From: a virus
Reading direction: 5' to 3' (one strand)
DNA length: 64,000 nucleotides
Virus record (IMG/VR): IMGVR_UViG_3300032020_000845
Coordinates: 1 to 64,000 of that record
In this document: positions 47,301 through 55,103 of the stretch, piece by piece
How the letters are laid out: each line of letters opens with the position of its first letter
How positions within the stretch are numbered: position 1 is the stretch's first letter
Notes under the pieces: generated by a model
Told to the model about the DNA's origin: nothing
Databases searched by the model: none
What the model saw: the letters and a program-made list of their open reading frames with translations, nothing else
Position numbers and translations under genes: made by a program

Positions 47301-47780
47301 ATGTTAAATTGGTTTTTAAATTTTCTTTATAAATTTACATTTCCAAGAAATATAAAATGCTCATTGATTCGTTCAGACGCTAAAATTCCAACTCAAGCGT
47401 ATGAATATGACGCTGGGTGGGATTTATATGCAGTTGAAGATATTATAATTCCTTTTGGTTGGTGTAAAGAAGTACATACTGGGGTATGTTTTGAAATTCC
47501 TCCTGGGTGGGTAGGTATAGTTTCTACTCGTAGTAGTTATGGAAAAAAGGGCAGAGCTGCACACCATGGAATTATTGACCCTGGATATAGGAATGAGGTG
47601 TCTATTTTTATTCGAAATAGTGTTCAGTATACACATAAAGTGGAATCTATTAACATTTTAAAAGGGGATAAGGTTGCCCAAATTCTTTTTTTTAAATTAC
47701 CGAAAGTCAATTTAATTCAAGTTGGGCGGCTTTCGGAAAGTGAAAGAGGAAAGAAAGGACACGGCAGTAGTGGTAGATAA
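47301..47780 (+). CDS. dut: dUTP diphosphatase
   Basis: A 159-residue trimeric dUTPase. Motif 1 is YDAGWDLYA, motif 2 is STRSSYGKKG, motif 3 is GIIDPGYRNEV, motif 4 is KGDKVAQILF and motif 5 is ERGKKGHGSSGR, so all five are present. The N-terminal 18 residues (NWFLNFLYKFTF) are extra and hydrophobic. It keeps dUTP low and supplies dUMP, which fits with the uracil-glycosylase domain on the phage polymerase. It closes the deazaguanine operon. Confidence 0.93.
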   Translation: MLNWFLNFLYKFTFPRNIKCSLIRSDAKIPTQAYEYDAGWDLYAVEDIIIPFGWCKEVHTGVCFEIPPGWVGIVSTRSSYGKKGRAAHHGIIDPGYRNEVSIFIRNSVQYTHKVESINILKGDKVAQILFFKLPKVNLIQVGRLSESERGKKGHGSSGR

Positions 47781-47813
47781 AACAACTACATTTATTTGTT
47801 TAAAGGAGGGAAT

Positions 47814-48029
47814 ATGGTTTTAGATGATCTTATTCCAGAATTAGAATTGGATATTATTCCAGCAGAAGATGGAGAGCTTCAAGTTGAGTTAATGCATAAA
47901 GAATTTTTTAAATATTTGAAGGAAAACGAAATTCTGGATTTAGATATAAATTTTATTACATCGCGAGAGTTGAAGGGGTTTGTTGAAAACCTTTATGAGA
48001 AATATAAACTTTATAAAGTCAATAATTAG
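47814..48029 (+). CDS. small acidic protein, unknown
   Basis: A 71-residue protein. I start at the ATG 47814, which follows AAAGGAGGG. It opens VLDDLIPELELDIIPAEDGELQVEL and closes with a helix LKGFVENLYEKYKLYK. No family recognised. Confidence 0.5.
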   Translation: MVLDDLIPELELDIIPAEDGELQVELMHKEFFKYLKENEILDLDINFITSRELKGFVENLYEKYKLYKVNN

Positions 48030-48050
48030 ATAAGACATTGAGGAGAAACA

Positions 48051-48137
48051 ATGTTAAAAGGTTTTATAGATTATTTGCTTATTGTATTGTGGATTAGTTT
48101 TATTCTTTATTTTTGGTATGAATGGCTTCGAGAGTAA
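48051..48137 (+). CDS. 28-residue membrane peptide
   Basis: A very short frame after GAGGAGAAAC. One hydrophobic helix (YLLIVLWISFILYFWY) with charged ends (MLKGFID.. EWLRE). It lies directly before a recurring promoter. It could be a small membrane protein or spurious. Confidence 0.35.
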   Translation: MLKGFIDYLLIVLWISFILYFWYEWLRE

Positions 48138-48140
48138 ATA

Positions 48141-48160
48141 TTTGTGTATAATATATTAAA
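48141..48160 (+). promoter_or_regulatory. recurring phage promoter, copy 3
   Basis: TTTGTGTATAATATATTAAA, with TATAAT at 48147-48152. It stands 25 nt before the start of the dockerin-like lipoprotein and begins the exported-protein cluster. Confidence 0.8.
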
Positions 48161-48184
48161 ATGAATGGGAAAAGAGGTGAAGAA

Positions 48185-48481
48185 ATGAAGAAGTTAATTT
48201 TGTTATTCGTTGGTCTTTTGATTGTATTATTCAGTTTTAGTTGTTCCAAATGTTCCACCTGTCCTGGAGGAGATATGTGTGGAGATGTTAATGGTGATGG
48301 TCAAGTAAACCGGAAGGATTGGATTTCTTTGTCGAATTATCTATTTAATGGCGGTTCTATGGTTTGCCTAACCTGCGCAGATGTCAATTCTGATCATAAG
48401 ATAGACATGGAGGACGCTACTATTTTGTCACATTATTTGCTTGATGGAGAACCCGTACTTAATTGCTCGTTAGAAGAATAA
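48185..48481 (+). CDS. dockerin-like lipoprotein, small
   Basis: A 98-residue exported protein. I start at the ATG 48185, after AAGAGGTGAAG. The signal peptide MKKLILLFVGLLIVLFSFSC ends in a lipobox-like FSC. The mature part carries two calcium-loop repeats as in type I dockerins: CGDVNGDGQVNRKDWISLSNYL and ADVNSDHKIDMEDATILSHYLL (DxNxDGx..x..D pattern). Dockerins bind cohesins or fold as calcium-stabilised modules. The start of the signal peptide is repeated at 28115. Confidence 0.75.
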   Translation: MKKLILLFVGLLIVLFSFSCSKCSTCPGGDMCGDVNGDGQVNRKDWISLSNYLFNGGSMVCLTCADVNSDHKIDMEDATILSHYLLDGEPVLNCSLEE

Positions 48482-48552
48482 GAAGCTAAAAAAGAAAGTT
48501 ATTAGGATTAGAACAAAGTAGTAATAGAAGAGATATAAAAGGAGGAAGTAAA

Positions 48553-49086
48553 ATGAAGTTCACAAAAATTTTGTTAGCAGTAGTTTTAGTTGGTTTTATG
48601 TGGTTATCAGCCTTTGGATTTGATCCTCCAAAGGGATTGAAATGGAATATGGCATTCGTTGAAGTTGATTCTGTTTTGCAATTAAAATTGAAACCTTTAG
48701 GTGAGTTCCGAGGGTATCATATTTTTTCTTGTGGAAATATGTTATTTGGGTTTTTAAATACAAACAAATTAGCAGTTGTCAGGGCAGATACTTTCTTTTA
48801 CGAAAATTCACTTGAAAATGCAAACAAGTTTATTGATAGTTTAGAAAATGTGTATGGAGATACCGTCCTTGTTTTTGGTGAAATTGGAATAGAAGAAGAT
48901 CTATATTTTAAATTTGATATTGTTAAAAGGTATTTTTTTGTGGATGCGGACACTTCACAACTTTTAGTAGTTAGGTCAGATAAATCTTCAAATACTCTTT
49001 CTTGGATAAGAGTACAATATGAATCTCCTCTTTTTGTACAATTAAAAGAAAAGGATAGAAAAAAAGAAATTAATTTTGGGAGATAA
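48553..49086 (+). CDS. exported protein, unknown
   Basis: A 177-residue protein with AAAAGGAGGAAG before the ATG and a signal peptide (KFTKILLAVVLVGFMWLSAFG, cleavage probably after AFG). The mature domain is beta-rich, with FRGYHIFSCGNMLFGFL and VYGDTVLVFGEIGIEEDLYFKF. It ends in a Lys/Arg-rich tail. It lies between the two dockerin-like lipoprotein genes and may be part of the same exported set. No family recognised. Confidence 0.6.
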   Translation: MKFTKILLAVVLVGFMWLSAFGFDPPKGLKWNMAFVEVDSVLQLKLKPLGEFRGYHIFSCGNMLFGFLNTNKLAVVRADTFFYENSLENANKFIDSLENVYGDTVLVFGEIGIEEDLYFKFDIVKRYFFVDADTSQLLVVRSDKSSNTLSWIRVQYESPLFVQLKEKDRKKEINFGR

Positions 49087-49115
49087 ATATTAAAATGAAA
49101 GAAAAGGAGGATAAA

Positions 49116-50177
49116 ATGTTAAAGTTTAGTTCTCTGGTATTAGTGTTGTTATTGATGTTTATTCCTAATTGTTCTAAAAATCCGGTTATTTCTCAGGTTG
49201 AACCGAAAACAGATATAACAACTTACAGGTTGATTACTGATCCATACATGAGAATCGAAACTGATACTGTTTTTGTTATCGATACTATTTTCACTACAGA
49301 CACTGCTATCGTTGCTATTGATACAATTGCTACAATGAGAGGGGATCTAGATTTAGATGGAGATGTTGATTGGGACGATTGGGGTAGCTTAAGTGAGCTT
49401 TTAACGTATCCCAAAGTACCCTATGGAAAAAACATAGATGTGAATGGAGATGGTAGAATAGATAATGGCGACTTAGTGTATTTGGGAAATTACTTGCAAG
49501 GAACGGTCATGGTCTACATCTATGACACGACTATTATTTTCGACACGGCCTTTGTTCCAGATACTGTATTTCAGTCATACGTTGTTGTTATTGTTGATAC
49601 TATTTTTATAGCTGATACCGCTTTTGTTATTGATACTGTTATTAATACTACTTTGATTGCTACAATGCGTGGAGATTTAGATTTAGATGGAGATGTAGAT
49701 TGGGATGATTACAGTGATTTAAGTGAACTCTTATCTTATCCTAACGTACCTTATATAAAAAGTGCGGATGTAAATGGTGATAATAAAGTAAATAATAACG
49801 ATCTGGTATATCTAGGGAAATATTTACAAGGAACAGGACCAGCACCAATATCGGATACGTCCTTTGTTTATGATACTATTTTTATTCCAGATACGATATT
49901 TGTTTTTGATACTACTTTCATTTCAGATACGTCCTTTGTTTTAGACACTGTTTTTACGATTGACACTGTTATAGTTGTTGATACTGTTTTTAGTGTTATC
50001 GATACTATTATCGTAGAAGGGCAAGCCCCGATCTCTGATATGATTTTTATATACGATACTACCTTTACTCAGAACGTGAGGTTTGTTCTAGACACTCTTT
50101 TTGTCGCAGACACTATTTTTACATATGAGAAGAATGTTCATAGTATAAAGGATAAGAAAGAAAGACTCAGGAGATAA
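49116..50177 (+). CDS. lipoprotein with two dockerin-like modules and Asp-Thr repeats
   Basis: A 353-residue exported protein; I start at the ATG 49116 after AAAGGAGG. The signal peptide ends LLMFIPNC, a lipobox-like Cys. Two near-identical dockerin-like modules follow: MRGDLDLDGDVDWDDW with DVNGDGRIDNGDLVYLGNYL, and MRGDLDLDGDVDWDDYSDL with DVNGDNKVNNNDLVYLGKYL. Before, between and after them lie about 20 imperfect hexapeptides of the form DT-x-F-x-x (for example DTSFVYDTIFIPDTIFVFDT), likely forming extended beta structure that projects the modules. It should be surface-anchored in the host. Function unknown. Confidence 0.75.
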   Translation: MLKFSSLVLVLLLMFIPNCSKNPVISQVEPKTDITTYRLITDPYMRIETDTVFVIDTIFTTDTAIVAIDTIATMRGDLDLDGDVDWDDWGSLSELLTYPKVPYGKNIDVNGDGRIDNGDLVYLGNYLQGTVMVYIYDTTIIFDTAFVPDTVFQSYVVVIVDTIFIADTAFVIDTVINTTLIATMRGDLDLDGDVDWDDYSDLSELLSYPNVPYIKSADVNGDNKVNNNDLVYLGKYLQGTGPAPISDTSFVYDTIFIPDTIFVFDTTFISDTSFVLDTVFTIDTVIVVDTVFSVIDTIIVEGQAPISDMIFIYDTTFTQNVRFVLDTLFVADTIFTYEKNVHSIKDKKERLRR

Positions 50178-50180
50178 AAA

Positions 50181-50363
50181 ATAAATAGAAAAGACGTAAT
50201 CGGATATATTATCCACATATTAAAAAAGATATTTTCGCGTAAATATCGTCGATATTTACAGTATGTTGACTTGCAAGCAAAGATTGCTAAAATGGAACAT
50301 ATGATAGAGTTGAAGTTAGATCCATTTAAAGCAGTTAAAAAAATTGATGAAAAGAATTGGTGA
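50181..50363 (+). CDS. small protein with apparent ATA start
   Basis: An open frame of 60 codons (NRKDVIGYIIHILKKIFSRK.. then YVDLQAKIAKMEHMIELKLD) without a standard start at its 5' end. AGGAG lies at 50169-50173 and ATA at 50181 stands at the ideal distance. The product looks like a membrane-proximal basic helix and a coiled coil. It overlaps the next gene's ATG (TGATG). It may start at AUA, at a later TTG or ATG, or be a gene with a mutated start. Confidence 0.4.
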   Translation: MNRKDVIGYIIHILKKIFSRKYRRYLQYVDLQAKIAKMEHMIELKLDPFKAVKKIDEKNW

Positions 50364-51091
50364 TGATAAAAGATAAGAATTTTATAAATACCATTGAAAC
50401 ATACGAATCTATTAAGAAAATTATTAAGCCTGGTGATGTAATAAATCAATCAAATAGTCCAGAATGGTGGCAATTTTGGTTAGCATTTACTCATTTAGCA
50501 ATTAAATGGTATCAAAGGGAATTATTTGGAAGCAATTCTATTTGGAAAGATACTCATAGTATGTTATATTTAGATGAGAATAATACTTTTTCTGTTGAAT
50601 TTCCAAAAGTTGTGATGAAACCTCTTCGAGATTATTATTTATCAGATTTTACTATTTATAGAATGGACCTGACCAATCTAAACGAAATATGTGTTGAGAT
50701 CTTAAGGGATACTGCTTTGCAAATGATTGGGGAGGATTACGATGTTGGACAACTATTAGATATTGGAATAAACGAGATATTAGGATATCATTTTCAACGG
50801 AAGTTAAGTCTTTTTGATTTTGGAAGAAAAAGAAAGGTCTGTAGTGTGGGGGTTAGAATTTGTTTTGAAAATCTCGGAAATCAAGTTAGGACACCATTTG
50901 GGAAATCAACAAAACCTGGTAAATGGCTGTTCCACGATTTGAATCCAAGCATGTGGACTAAAAGAGAAATTGAGGAATATAGAGGAACAGATGTGGAAGC
51001 AACATCTCCAGCACATTTTGCTAATTCTAATTATTTTTGTAATGAGTTTAGATTAATTGCTAAGTTTAGTAAAGGAAAACAAATACTTTAA
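50363..51091 (+). CDS. permuted papain-like (YiiX/NlpC-P60) hydrolase
   Basis: A 242-residue protein with the layout of the YiiX-type permuted papain-like fold. GDVINQSNSPEWWQF near residue 25 is the entry strand, the likely catalytic histidine is in WKDTHSMLYLDEN (about residue 63), and the likely cysteine is in KVCSVGVRICFEN (about residue 157). ALQMIGEDYDVGQLL fits the 'G..YD...l' helix of the family. Members are predicted amidases/peptidases, some acting on cell walls or lipids. No export signal. The start could also be a TTG at 50357. Confidence 0.6.
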   Translation: MIKDKNFINTIETYESIKKIIKPGDVINQSNSPEWWQFWLAFTHLAIKWYQRELFGSNSIWKDTHSMLYLDENNTFSVEFPKVVMKPLRDYYLSDFTIYRMDLTNLNEICVEILRDTALQMIGEDYDVGQLLDIGINEILGYHFQRKLSLFDFGRKRKVCSVGVRICFENLGNQVRTPFGKSTKPGKWLFHDLNPSMWTKREIEEYRGTDVEATSPAHFANSNYFCNEFRLIAKFSKGKQIL

Positions 51092-51096
51092 AAATT

Positions 51097-53613
51097 ATGA
51101 GTTGTAATAAGTGTTCTTTATTTAAAAATTGTAAACATCCTTGTGTTCAAGGCGTTGGTTCTATTCCTGCAAATATAATGTTAATTGGAGAGGCCCCGGG
51201 CGAAGAAGAAGACAAGAGAGGCACTCCTTTTATCGGACTTGCAGGTAAACGCCTTGATATTATTTTGAAGGAGGCTGGATTACATAGAAATGATTTATAC
51301 ATAAGTAATTTGGTAAAATGCAGACCTCCTAATAATAGAGACCCAGAACCTGAAGAAATAAAAGCTTGTTCTCCCTATCTCGAAAAAGAAATTAAAGAAG
51401 TAAAACCTAAAATTATTGTTCCTTTGGGAGACCCTGCTCTTCAATATATATTAGGTCTTGAATTAATTACAAAATATGCTGGAACAAGGTATTGGAGTGA
51501 AAAATATAATTGTTGGGTAATGCCTACTTTTCATCCCGCTTATATTTGTAGAATTTTGGGAATGCAGGGAGTAATGGTTGATCATTTAAAGAATGTTTTA
51601 GAATGGTTAAGAAATCCGGTAGAACCAGATCCTCCTAAATATGTTATTGTAAACACAATAGAAAAAGCTAAAACTCTTTTTGAGAGATTAAATAGTGTTG
51701 ATGCTTTTTCTTTTGATTTAGAAACAAGTGGTTTAAATTCTCGAAAGTATAAAATTTTATGTTGCAGTTTTTCTTGGAAGGAAGGAACCGGAGTTGTCCT
51801 TCCTATATTACAACAACATTGTGGAGAGTTTTGGGGATTAGAAGAAAAAAAATGGATAATGGAACAATTAAAAAAAGTATTAGAAAGCAACATTGGTAAA
51901 ATTGGACAGAATTTATCCTTTGATATTCAATTTTTAAAAACTTATGGAATTGAATTAAATAATTTTATGTCTGATACAATGCTCGCCCATCATCTTCTTG
52001 ATGAGAATGTGGGAAGGAAAGGACATGGATTAGACACTATGGTTCTTCGTTATTTTCCCCATATGGGAAAATATGATGAGAGACTATTAAAATATTTACC
52101 TACTAAAAATACTTCTTATGCAGTAATTCCAAATGATGTTCTTTGGAAATATTCTGCAACTGATGCTGACGCTACTTTTCGTTGTTATAAAAAGTTTAAC
52201 CCTGAACTTGAAAATCAAGGCCTTATGCCTTTGTTTACCAAAATTGTTATCCCTTTTCAAAAGGTTTTATTAGAAACTGAATATCATGGTGTAAAACTTG
52301 ATGTTAAACGTCTTAAAGAATTGGAAAAAGAATATTTAAAACGATTGAAAGAAATTGAAAAAGAATTTCGAACAACAAAAGTAGTTGGAATGGTAGAAAA
52401 AATATTATATAGTAAAGCAATAAATAAAATTGAAAAGCGGTATGATCTTTTGAAAACAAAGCCTAAAATGATAACTAAAGAAAAATATATACAAAAATAT
52501 ACAAAGCCTATTACATTTAATTTAAGATCGTCTCCGCATTTACAAATATTGTTATTTGATGTTCTTAAATTTAAACCTGTAAAAAAGACTAAAAAGGGGG
52601 GTCTTTCTACTGATAAAACTGTTTTGGATGAATTGTCAGAGATGTCTCCGGAATTAACTAAATTAAAAGAACATAGAGATTTAAGTAAACTTTATAGTAC
52701 TTATGTAGTAGGAATGCTTGAGAGGGTAGATGAAAATGAAAGAATTCATACGGATTATCATGTGGATGGTACTGTAACGGGTAGACTTTCAAGTACAAAT
52801 CCAAATCTTCAGAATATTCCGCGTGATAGTGATATTAAAGAATGTTTTATTGCTTCTCCTGGGTGTGTGTTAATAGAAATTGATTCAAAACAAGCTGAAT
52901 ATAGATGTTGGGCTCATTATTCTAATGATCCAAAAATGATTGCAACAATTAAGTCTGGAGTAGATGTTCATAACCAGATGGCTTCAGAGTGTTTTGGTAA
53001 GAAAATAGAAGAAGTTACAAAAGAAGAAAGACAAAAAGCGAAGGGGTCCGTTTTTGGGTTAATGTTTGGAAGAGGCTCTAAAAGTCTTGCAGCAGAACAC
53101 GAAATGACTGAAGAAGAAGCAGAACATATTAGGAGTGTGTTTTTTGATCGTTATCCTAAGGCAAAAGATTGGATATATGGAATTAAAAAAGTGGCCCAAA
53201 CCTATGGTAAAGTAACTAATGCTTTTGGACGAATTAGAAGACTTCCTGCAGCTCAAATTCCTTGGAGTGAGGATATGGAAAAACATGACAGAAAGGATAG
53301 AAGCGAAGCAATGCGCCAAGCTGTCAACTCTCCAATCCAATCGATGGCGTCTGATATTACTGCTTTAACTGCTTATCGTATATATAAAAAATTAAAACAA
53401 ATAAATAGTAAAACAAAATTAGTCCTTACTGTACATGATTCTTTAGTTTATGAAGTTCTGAAAGAAGAAAAAGATATTTTTATTCAAATAGTAAAGGAAG
53501 CCGTCTCTCGTAGTTATAATACATTAAGTGGCCCTATCAAAGTTCCAATAGAATTTGATATTACTATCGGAGAAAGATGGAGAAAATTGGTAGAATTAAG
53601 CAAATATGTATAA
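51097..53613 (+). CDS. polA: family A DNA polymerase with N-terminal uracil-DNA glycosylase domain
   Basis: An 838-residue replicative polymerase. Residues 1-190 are a family 4 uracil-DNA glycosylase: CNKC, LIGEAPGEEEDKRGTPFIGLAG, NLVKCRPPNNRDPEPEE, and the late FHPAY; the four iron-sulfur cysteines seem present. Next comes a 3'-5' exonuclease with FDLETSGLNS (about 207) and an NLSFDIQFL segment (exo II type). The polymerase has motif A EIDSKQAEYR (about 594), motif B KAKGSVFGLMFGRG with Phe at the nucleotide-selecting site, and motif C VHDSLVYEV (about 778). UDG-PolA fusions occur in SPO1-like phages. Confidence 0.9.
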   Translation: MSCNKCSLFKNCKHPCVQGVGSIPANIMLIGEAPGEEEDKRGTPFIGLAGKRLDIILKEAGLHRNDLYISNLVKCRPPNNRDPEPEEIKACSPYLEKEIKEVKPKIIVPLGDPALQYILGLELITKYAGTRYWSEKYNCWVMPTFHPAYICRILGMQGVMVDHLKNVLEWLRNPVEPDPPKYVIVNTIEKAKTLFERLNSVDAFSFDLETSGLNSRKYKILCCSFSWKEGTGVVLPILQQHCGEFWGLEEKKWIMEQLKKVLESNIGKIGQNLSFDIQFLKTYGIELNNFMSDTMLAHHLLDENVGRKGHGLDTMVLRYFPHMGKYDERLLKYLPTKNTSYAVIPNDVLWKYSATDADATFRCYKKFNPELENQGLMPLFTKIVIPFQKVLLETEYHGVKLDVKRLKELEKEYLKRLKEIEKEFRTTKVVGMVEKILYSKAINKIEKRYDLLKTKPKMITKEKYIQKYTKPITFNLRSSPHLQILLFDVLKFKPVKKTKKGGLSTDKTVLDELSEMSPELTKLKEHRDLSKLYSTYVVGMLERVDENERIHTDYHVDGTVTGRLSSTNPNLQNIPRDSDIKECFIASPGCVLIEIDSKQAEYRCWAHYSNDPKMIATIKSGVDVHNQMASECFGKKIEEVTKEERQKAKGSVFGLMFGRGSKSLAAEHEMTEEEAEHIRSVFFDRYPKAKDWIYGIKKVAQTYGKVTNAFGRIRRLPAAQIPWSEDMEKHDRKDRSEAMRQAVNSPIQSMASDITALTAYRIYKKLKQINSKTKLVLTVHDSLVYEVLKEEKDIFIQIVKEAVSRSYNTLSGPIKVPIEFDITIGERWRKLVELSKYV

Positions 53614-53647
53614 CTGGAAAATTTTTGTTTGAATTAATGGAGGTAAA

Positions 53648-53887
53648 GTGAAATATATACAACATAATCCACAATTTATTAATGGCTACCCAGCTCCTTG
53701 TGAGGTTAATGGCCAAGATGTTATCAGTTCTCCAGTTTCTGTTCCGGTATGGGAGACAGTTTACAGGGACGGGGGGATTATAGATTTACCATCTGATGAG
53801 GTTTTTAAAAATTATCCTCGCACACGAAAGAGGATTAAGGTTTTTGATGGTTATAGATGTTTAGGTTGTGGAATAATTATTAAATAA
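53648..53887 (+). CDS. small zinc-binding protein, unknown
   Basis: A 79-residue protein starting at GTG after GGAGGTAAA. The middle is Pro/Val-rich (PAPCEVNGQDVISSPVSVPVWETVY), the C-terminus is RCLGCGIIIK, half of a zinc knuckle. No family recognised. It is followed by a variant of the recurring promoter. Confidence 0.5.
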   Translation: MKYIQHNPQFINGYPAPCEVNGQDVISSPVSVPVWETVYRDGGIIDLPSDEVFKNYPRTRKRIKVFDGYRCLGCGIIIK

Positions 53888-53920
53888 TGTTGGGAAAAAT
53901 TTATTAACATTTTTAAAATT

Positions 53921-53940
53921 TAAGTGTATATTATATTAAA
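53921..53940 (+). promoter_or_regulatory. recurring phage promoter, variant copy 4
   Basis: TAAGTGTATATTATATTAAA, differing from the other copies mainly in the -10 (TATATT at 53927-53932 in place of TATAAT) and the first T. It stands 24 nt before the DUF932 gene. Confidence 0.6.
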
Positions 53941-53963
53941 CGTAAAGTTAAGGAGGTAAAGTT

Positions 53964-55052
53964 ATGTATAACGAGTTAAGTTTTGCCACAGAAAAGGAAC
54001 ATGTAGCTGTAAAAGACATGTCTGAGGCTTTTAAAGCAGTTGAAGAGTTCAAAGCATTCCCTCAAAAAACTTCCCTTTCCGATGTTCAAGTTTCATTAAA
54101 TGGCGGAGCTAATTTAACCGTCGGTAGTGATTCCAGAAAAATGACACAATGGAGTCTTCAGTCTCTTTGTAGGATTTTAGGAATTCCCGATCCCTTTGCT
54201 CGTAAGATTCCAGTTGATTTATTACAGGAAAATATTTCTCGGTTGCTTCGAGAAAAATCGGAGGGAGTTGTCTCTCTTCTTGTTGGAAAAGAAAATGAAG
54301 TTGTTAATATTGTTTGTGCAGCTTATAAACCTTTTTATAATGAAACCTTTTTGAGTAAGATTAGTGAGCTTTTTAAAGACAAGCCGGTTGAATGGGAATC
54401 GATGAGAATTGGTCCTCGTGGTTTTGACCTTAATGTAATTGATCCGTCAATGAAACCATTGGAACCGCAAGTTGGAGATATTACTAAAATTGGTTTTCAA
54501 ATTATGAATTCTGATACTGGATTTCGTGATGCTGTTGCTAATCTTTATCTTTTCAGACTTACTTGTGTAAATGGAGCTACTTTGACTGAGGATTGGGGAG
54601 TTGTGCGAAGGAGAGCAAATAGAAACATTTCTCTTGATAAAGATTTTGGTTATTTTATGGATGGTGTTAAGCATTTAAAAGCTAACTTTGGAAGATTAGG
54701 TAAAGTGTATAATAAGATGCCTGAAACTAATTTGACAGATTTTCAAGTAGAGAGTGTTTGGAAAGCAACCAATCGTATTGCGGGACCAGAACAAGCGGAC
54801 GCAGTTATTGAGAAAGATGAAAATGGAAGGAAAGCTATTATACATTCGGTTACTGCAAAAAGAGCTCATAATAGACAATTGTTTGTTGAAGAACTTAAAG
54901 AACCTTCTCCTACTGATGTAAATTCTTATGGCACTTATAACAGAATAACTGATGCTAGTAAACAATATAAGTGGCAGCAAGCTCTTCAATTACAAAGAAT
55001 TGGTGGTAGAATAATATCGATGCTTACTGAACAATTTATGAGTAATAATTAG
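53964..55052 (+). CDS. DUF932 family phage protein
   Basis: A 362-residue protein with AAGGAGGTAAAG upstream. The pattern MTQWSLQSLCRILGIPDPFARKIP, FYNETFLSKI, WESMRIGPRGFDLNVIDP and GFQIMNSDTGFRDAVANLYLFRLTCVNGATL is that of DUF932 (phage/plasmid-like protein), which often sits near recombination genes. Its biochemical function is unknown to me. It has its own promoter and a clear strong ribosome site, so it is probably made in quantity. A second promoter follows right after it. Confidence 0.75.
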   Translation: MYNELSFATEKEHVAVKDMSEAFKAVEEFKAFPQKTSLSDVQVSLNGGANLTVGSDSRKMTQWSLQSLCRILGIPDPFARKIPVDLLQENISRLLREKSEGVVSLLVGKENEVVNIVCAAYKPFYNETFLSKISELFKDKPVEWESMRIGPRGFDLNVIDPSMKPLEPQVGDITKIGFQIMNSDTGFRDAVANLYLFRLTCVNGATLTEDWGVVRRRANRNISLDKDFGYFMDGVKHLKANFGRLGKVYNKMPETNLTDFQVESVWKATNRIAGPEQADAVIEKDENGRKAIIHSVTAKRAHNRQLFVEELKEPSPTDVNSYGTYNRITDASKQYKWQQALQLQRIGGRIISMLTEQFMSNN

Positions 55053-55067
55053 CACATACCTCCTAAA

Positions 55068-55090
55068 TTTTGTGTATAATATATTATAAA
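55068..55090 (+). promoter_or_regulatory. recurring phage promoter, copy 5
   Basis: TTTTGTGTATAATATATTA then TAAA, with TATAAT at 55075-55080. The ribosome site GAGGAGG follows immediately, so transcripts would have a very short leader before the ATG at 55104. Confidence 0.8.
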
Positions 55091-55103
55091 GAGGAGGTAT
55101 AGT

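Noticed and set aside
48185-50177. Host DNA contamination as the source of the dockerin-like genes
   Set aside because: They carry the same promoter as other phage genes, share a signal-peptide cassette with 28115, and lie in continuous phage gene order between dUTPase and the phage polymerase.
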